From positions 1 to 9,876 of the forward strand of contig CALCIC010000643.1 in assembly GCA_937907405.1 (NCBI GenBank): a DNA stretch of 9,876 nt, given 5' to 3'. Made by a program: the position numbers and the translations under genes. This document shows positions 6,711 through 9,876 of the stretch, piece after piece. The notes below the pieces were generated by a model. It was not told where the DNA came from. It saw only the letters and a program-made list of their open reading frames with translations, and ran no database searches. Numbering within the stretch: the stretch's first letter is position 1; every line of letters begins with the position of its first letter. The stretch is from an uncultured Isosphaeraceae bacterium. GTDB taxonomy: Bacteria > Planctomycetota > Planctomycetia > Isosphaerales > Isosphaeraceae.

Positions 6711-7868
6711 TCAAGGCGATCCGGACCAGCCCGAGTCTGGTTGTTCCGAATCGGTTGCGTCGTGGTCGCGCACGAATCTCAGCGGGTCGGTCTCGTCGGC
6801 GCTGGGCCAGACCACGAGGTCGGGGAACGCGCGGCCGATCCGGTCCGCGAGGTCCTCGACGCCGGGACGTTCGGTCGCGTAATGGCCGGCGACCAGCAGC
6901 CCGATTTCCGATGCGCGGGCCTCGAGCGCCCGGTGGAACCGGGACTCGCCGGTCAGCAAGACCTGGGCGCCTAGCCGGACGGCGTCGCCCAGGAAGTCGT
7001 CCCCCGCGCCGCAGGCCACGGCGACGCGCTCGACGTCCGCCGCCAGCGAGCCGACCATCTGGATCGTCTCCAGACCGAGCGCTCGGATGGCCGTCCGGGC
7101 GAATTCTCCGAGCGTGACGGGTTCGGCGAGCCGGCCGATCCGGCCCGAGCCGATCGTGCTCGGGGGGTTGAGCGCGAAGACGTCGATCGCCGGCTCCTCG
7201 TAGGAATGCCCCGACCGGATCGCGGCGAGGACCGCCGCCAACCGCCCCCCCGGGCAAACCATCTCCAGCCGCAACTCATCGACCGTCTCGCGACGGCCGC
7301 GCCGGCCGACCGTGGGATTGGCGTTCTCGGTTCCGAAAAACGTCCCCTGGCCGGGAGTTGCGAACGAGCATTCCGCATAGTCGCCGATCCGCCCCGCTCC
7401 GGCGGCGAACGCGGCGGTCAGGACGGCCTCGCGATCGGGTTCGGGGGTGAACACCACGACCTTGAACGACGACGGCTCGGCGATCGGTCGCAAGGGCGCC
7501 GTGTCGATCAATCCCAGACGTCGGCAAAGGCCTTCGTTGATCCCGTCGCGCGCGCTGTCGAACGCCGTGTGGGGGCTGGCGATCGCCACGCCGGCCCGGG
7601 CGAGCATCCAGAGCGGCTCGGTCGCCGGGACGTCCGACCGAATCCGCTTGGTCTCACGAAAGAGCACCGGATGATGACTCACCACCAGATCGGCCTGTGT
7701 GCCGAGGGCCTCCAGGGCGGTCTCCTTCGTCACCGTCAGACAGGTCATCCCCCGCTTGACCGGCTCGGCGGGATCGCCCAGCAGGAGGCCCACGTTGTCC
7801 CACGACTCCGCCAGCCGCGACGGCGCGAAGTCCTCCAGCCAGCGAACCACTTCGGCGATGGTCGTCAT
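6711..7868 (-). CDS. NIF3-family dinuclear-metal protein (GTP cyclohydrolase 1 type 2 family)
   Basis: This is a 385-residue protein of the NIF3/YbgI/YqfO family, which forms toroidal hexamers with a two-metal site. The expected ligands are present: His65-His66 in SHHPVLF, Asp104 in HTAFD, and His339/Glu343 in GHYATE. The ~130-235 insertion (SSFKVVVFTPEPDREAV to the Gly-rich region and EEPAIDVF) matches the PII/CutA-like domain of the long YqfO-type members. The ATG at 7868 has GGGAGGG (7874-7880) five bases upstream, inside the end of pabC, and overlaps the pabC stop as ATGA. Family members are often annotated as GTP cyclohydrolase type 2, a disputed assignment; other proposed roles are metal- or DNA-related. 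Here it is the third gene of the pabB-pabC unit. The C-terminal tail (after ~365) is acidic, then Gly/Ser-rich. Confidence 0.9.
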   Translation of the reverse strand: MTTIAEVVRWLEDFAPSRLAESWDNVGLLLGDPAEPVKRGMTCLTVTKETALEALGTQADLVVSHHPVLFRETKRIRSDVPATEPLWMLARAGVAIASPHTAFDSARDGINEGLCRRLGLIDTAPLRPIAEPSSFKVVVFTPEPDREAVLTAAFAAGAGRIGDYAECSFATPGQGTFFGTENANPTVGRRGRRETVDELRLEMVCPGGRLAAVLAAIRSGHSYEEPAIDVFALNPPSTIGSGRIGRLAEPVTLGEFARTAIRALGLETIQMVGSLAADVERVAVACGAGDDFLGDAVRLGAQVLLTGESRFHRALEARASEIGLLVAGHYATERPGVEDLADRIGRAFPDLVVWPSADETDPLRFVRDHDATDSEQPDSGWSGSP

Positions 7869-8686
7869 GTCGTCCCTCCCGATTCCAGCCAGGCGTTCAG
7901 ATCCTCTTGAATCCGCCCCGTCACCGGCCCCGGCGCGGGAAATCGGGCGTCGCCCCACGAGCCCACCGGGACGACGCCCCGCACGGCGTTGGTCAGGAAG
8001 ACTTCCTCGGGCTGAAGCCGTCGATCAAAGAGATTCAAGGCGGTCTCCTCGACGGCGATCCCCAGTCTGGGAGCGCGCTCGACGACCACGCCTCTCATGA
8101 CGCCAGGAACAATCCGGCCGTCGCGGGGAGGCGTCGTCAACCCGCCGCCGACCACGAGGAAGATGTTCGTGCGGCTCCCCTCGCGGATCGCGCCGGCGGG
8201 GGCGATCGTCAGGCACTCGTCGAAACCCTCGGCCCGGCCGTTCTCGTAAAGCAGGCGGTTGGACCAGTAGTTGAGGCTCTTGTAACCGGCCAGCCCGTCG
8301 TCACGGGCGGGGCCGACGGGGCCGAGTCGCATCCCGGCCGCCGGCGCGGCGTCGGGAAGCGGGAACGACCGCATCCAGAGCGTCGAGCCCGCCGTTTCCG
8401 AGATCCCCCCGCTGAGCGTGATCCGAAGCATCGCGTCCCCCTCGCGGCCGTCGGCCTTCAGCAAGCCGCGAACGTCGTCGGCCGTCGGCAGGTGGTCGGG
8501 GACGAGCGGAATGCGAAGCTGTTCGGCCGCGCGTCTCAGGCGGTCGAGATGCCTCGGCAGCAGGGTCGGCCGGCGGTTCCAAGTCCGCAGGGTCTCGAAC
8601 AAACCCAGGCCGTGTTCGAACGTGCGATCGAGCACGCTGATTTGCAAGGCGTCGTCGGCGACGATCCGACCCCGGACCCAGATCAT
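7865..8686 (-). CDS. pabC: Aminotransferase class IV, probable 4-amino-4-deoxychorismate lyase
   Basis: This is a 273-residue PLP enzyme of fold type IV. Its expected reaction is removal of pyruvate from aminodeoxychorismate to give p-aminobenzoate for folate. Visible family marks are DRTFEHGLGLFETLR near the N-terminus, the PLP lysine Lys136 in GYKSLNY, Glu169 and Asn174 in IREGSRTNIF, and LTNAVRGVVPV near the C-terminus. Branched-chain and D-amino-acid aminotransferases share these, so the ADC-lyase call rests mainly on its position directly after pabB. ATG 8686 overlaps the pabB stop as ATGA and has AAGGAAGG (8693-8700) six bases upstream. Its own stop overlaps the NIF3 start in the same way, so all three are likely translated in coupled fashion. 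Confidence 0.88.
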   Translation of the reverse strand: MIWVRGRIVADDALQISVLDRTFEHGLGLFETLRTWNRRPTLLPRHLDRLRRAAEQLRIPLVPDHLPTADDVRGLLKADGREGDAMLRITLSGGISETAGSTLWMRSFPLPDAAPAAGMRLGPVGPARDDGLAGYKSLNYWSNRLLYENGRAEGFDECLTIAPAGAIREGSRTNIFLVVGGGLTTPPRDGRIVPGVMRGVVVERAPRLGIAVEETALNLFDRRLQPEEVFLTNAVRGVVPVGSWGDARFPAPGPVTGRIQEDLNAWLESGGTT

Positions 8687-9876
8687 TCCGCGCCTTCCTT
8701 TCCGATCAGGACGCTTCGGAGGCCGCGGCCCTTGTGCATGGTTTCCTCGTATTCGGATTCGGGGTCGGAATCGGCGACGATTCCGCCGCCGACCTGGTAG
8801 CTGACGCGGTCGCCTTCAACCAGCATGGTTCGAATCGCGATGTTGAAGCCGCTCGCGCCTCCTCGGCCGAGGTAGCCGATCGCGCCAGTGTAGAGGCTCC
8901 GGCGAGCGGGCTCCAGCTCGTCGATGATCTCCATCGCCCGGATCTTGGGCGCTCCGGTGATCGAGCCGCCGGGGAAAACCGCTCGAATGACGTCGACCGG
9001 ACCGACGTCCGCGCGAAGTCGGCCCTCGACGGTCGCGACCAGGTGGTGAACCTGCGCGTAGCTTTCCAGCACGAGGGGATCGACGACGCGGACCGAGCCG
9101 AACCGGCAGACGCGGCCGACGTCGTTGCGCTCGAGGTCGACGATCATCGTCAGCTCGGCGCGGTCCTTCGGCGAGGCCGCAAGCTCGGCGGCGAGCGCCT
9201 GGTCGGCCTCGGGCGTCGCGCCTCGGGGGCGCGTCCCCTTGATCGGCCGGGTCGTGATCTGGTCGCCCCGGGTCTGGTAGAACAACTCCGGACTCGCGGA
9301 GACGACCGCGAGATCCCGCCAGCGGAGAAACGCCGAGAACGGCGCGGGGCTTTCTTCCTGGAGCCGCAGGAACAGGTCGAGCGGGTCGACCCTTCCGGTC
9401 GCCTGGAAGCGCTGCGAGAGGTTGATCTGGAAGACGTCGCCGGCCGCGATGTAGTCGAGCGCCCGGCCGACGGCTTGCAAATAACGGTCGCGGCTGAAGT
9501 TGCCGACGAGCGGCCCGAGCGACGAGGCGGCGAGCGGTCGAGGCGCGTCGCCGGCCCTCCGCAGCGCCCGCCGCCAGAATCGCGCCCGCCGCTCGGTTGC
9601 GTCGCGCCCCTCGTCGGCAAGGTCCCAGGCGTGGAGGAAGACCTGGTTCTTTTCATGATCGACGACGACCGCCGTATCGTAGAGCGCCATGCGGGCGTCG
9701 GGCAGCCTTGAGTCGCGAGCCGCCTTGCGCGGCAGCCGCTCGATCAAGGGGGCCAGGTCGTAGCCCAGAAAGCCGATGAGCCCCCCCTGAAACGGGCATG
9801 CGTCGGGGTCTGGATTCGGTTCGGTCTCGCCGAGTCGGAACCGATGCGACAGCGCGGCAAGCGCGGCGAGCGGGCC
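8683..9876 (-). CDS. pabB: Aminodeoxychorismate synthase component I (partial, 5' end outside window)
   Basis: The open frame enters from the right edge at 9876 and runs 397 codons to its TGA at 8683. PabB proteins are usually around 450-470 residues, so some tens of residues are missing. It converts chorismate, with ammonia from a PabA-type glutaminase, to 4-amino-4-deoxychorismate. Chorismate-binding marks in order: GGLIGFLGYDL near the left end, VFQINLSQRF, SPELFYQT, RPIKGTRPRG, ERNDVGRVC, HHLVATVEG, FPGGSITGAPK, YTGAIGYL and GGGIVADSDPE. The Lys in PIKGT is the PabB signature; anthranilate synthase TrpE has PIAGT. A TTG at 9747 is not the start, because homology continues upstream of it. 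Its stop overlaps the pabC start. No pabA is visible in the window. Confidence 0.93.
   Translation of the reverse strand, partial: GPLAALAALSHRFRLGETEPNPDPDACPFQGGLIGFLGYDLAPLIERLPRKAARDSRLPDARMALYDTAVVVDHEKNQVFLHAWDLADEGRDATERRARFWRRALRRAGDAPRPLAASSLGPLVGNFSRDRYLQAVGRALDYIAAGDVFQINLSQRFQATGRVDPLDLFLRLQEESPAPFSAFLRWRDLAVVSASPELFYQTRGDQITTRPIKGTRPRGATPEADQALAAELAASPKDRAELTMIVDLERNDVGRVCRFGSVRVVDPLVLESYAQVHHLVATVEGRLRADVGPVDVIRAVFPGGSITGAPKIRAMEIIDELEPARRSLYTGAIGYLGRGGASGFNIAIRTMLVEGDRVSYQVGGGIVADSDPESEYEETMHKGRGLRSVLIGKEGAE

Noticed and set aside
6241..7257. 338-codon minus-strand frame spanning the terminator and the 138-aa gene
   Set aside because: Extremely Arg/Pro-rich; it crosses a clear plus-strand terminator and overlaps the NIF3 gene in another frame.

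Overview
The window is very GC-rich, with G or C at nearly every third codon position, and it carries no RNA genes, insertion sequences or CRISPR arrays. A PEP-CTERM (exosortase-sorted) protein, a single-RRM glycine-rich RNA-binding protein, secreted Gly/Pro-rich proteins and short translationally coupled operons together point to a planctomycete, probably of the Isosphaeraceae. That placement is an inference from gene content and composition; no marker gene is present.

Layout. (1) Positions 1-2190, minus strand: a three-gene cassette of exported proteins. A PEP-CTERM protein with a choice-of-anchor-like fold comes first, then a signal-peptide protein joining an NTF2/SnoaL-like domain to a DUF1579-like beta-barrel domain, then a signal-peptide Gly/Arg- and Pro/Asn-rich repeat protein that runs off the left edge. 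The last two overlap by ATGA. (2) Positions 2191-2832: a divergent non-coding region with possible promoters, a small palindrome and a leader-peptide-like ORF. (3) Positions 2833-3630, plus strand: the RRM protein, a strong hairpin, then an 88-aa zinc-ribbon-like protein. (4) Positions 3671-4540, minus: a two-domain rhodanese (sulfurtransferase), divergent from (5) a zinc-less MDR reductase at 4668-5666, plus. (6) Positions 5667-6224: a second long gene-poor stretch ending in a 10-bp inverted repeat just ahead of (7) an unrecognised 138-aa protein (6225-6641, plus) closed by a clear intrinsic terminator. (8) Positions 6711-9876, minus: pabB (5' part outside the window), pabC and a NIF3-family gene, each overlapping the next by ATGA.

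How the genes work together. pabB and pabC form the p-aminobenzoate branch of folate synthesis, and the coupled NIF3 gene is the most thought-provoking neighbour because part of that family is annotated as a GTP cyclohydrolase. The left operon looks like a small envelope or extracellular module of unknown purpose. The middle genes are mostly single housekeeping or stress-type genes. I see no defence island, mobile element or obviously new multi-gene machine. The least explained items are the secreted repeat-protein operon, the leader of the RRM gene and the structured leader of the 138-aa protein.
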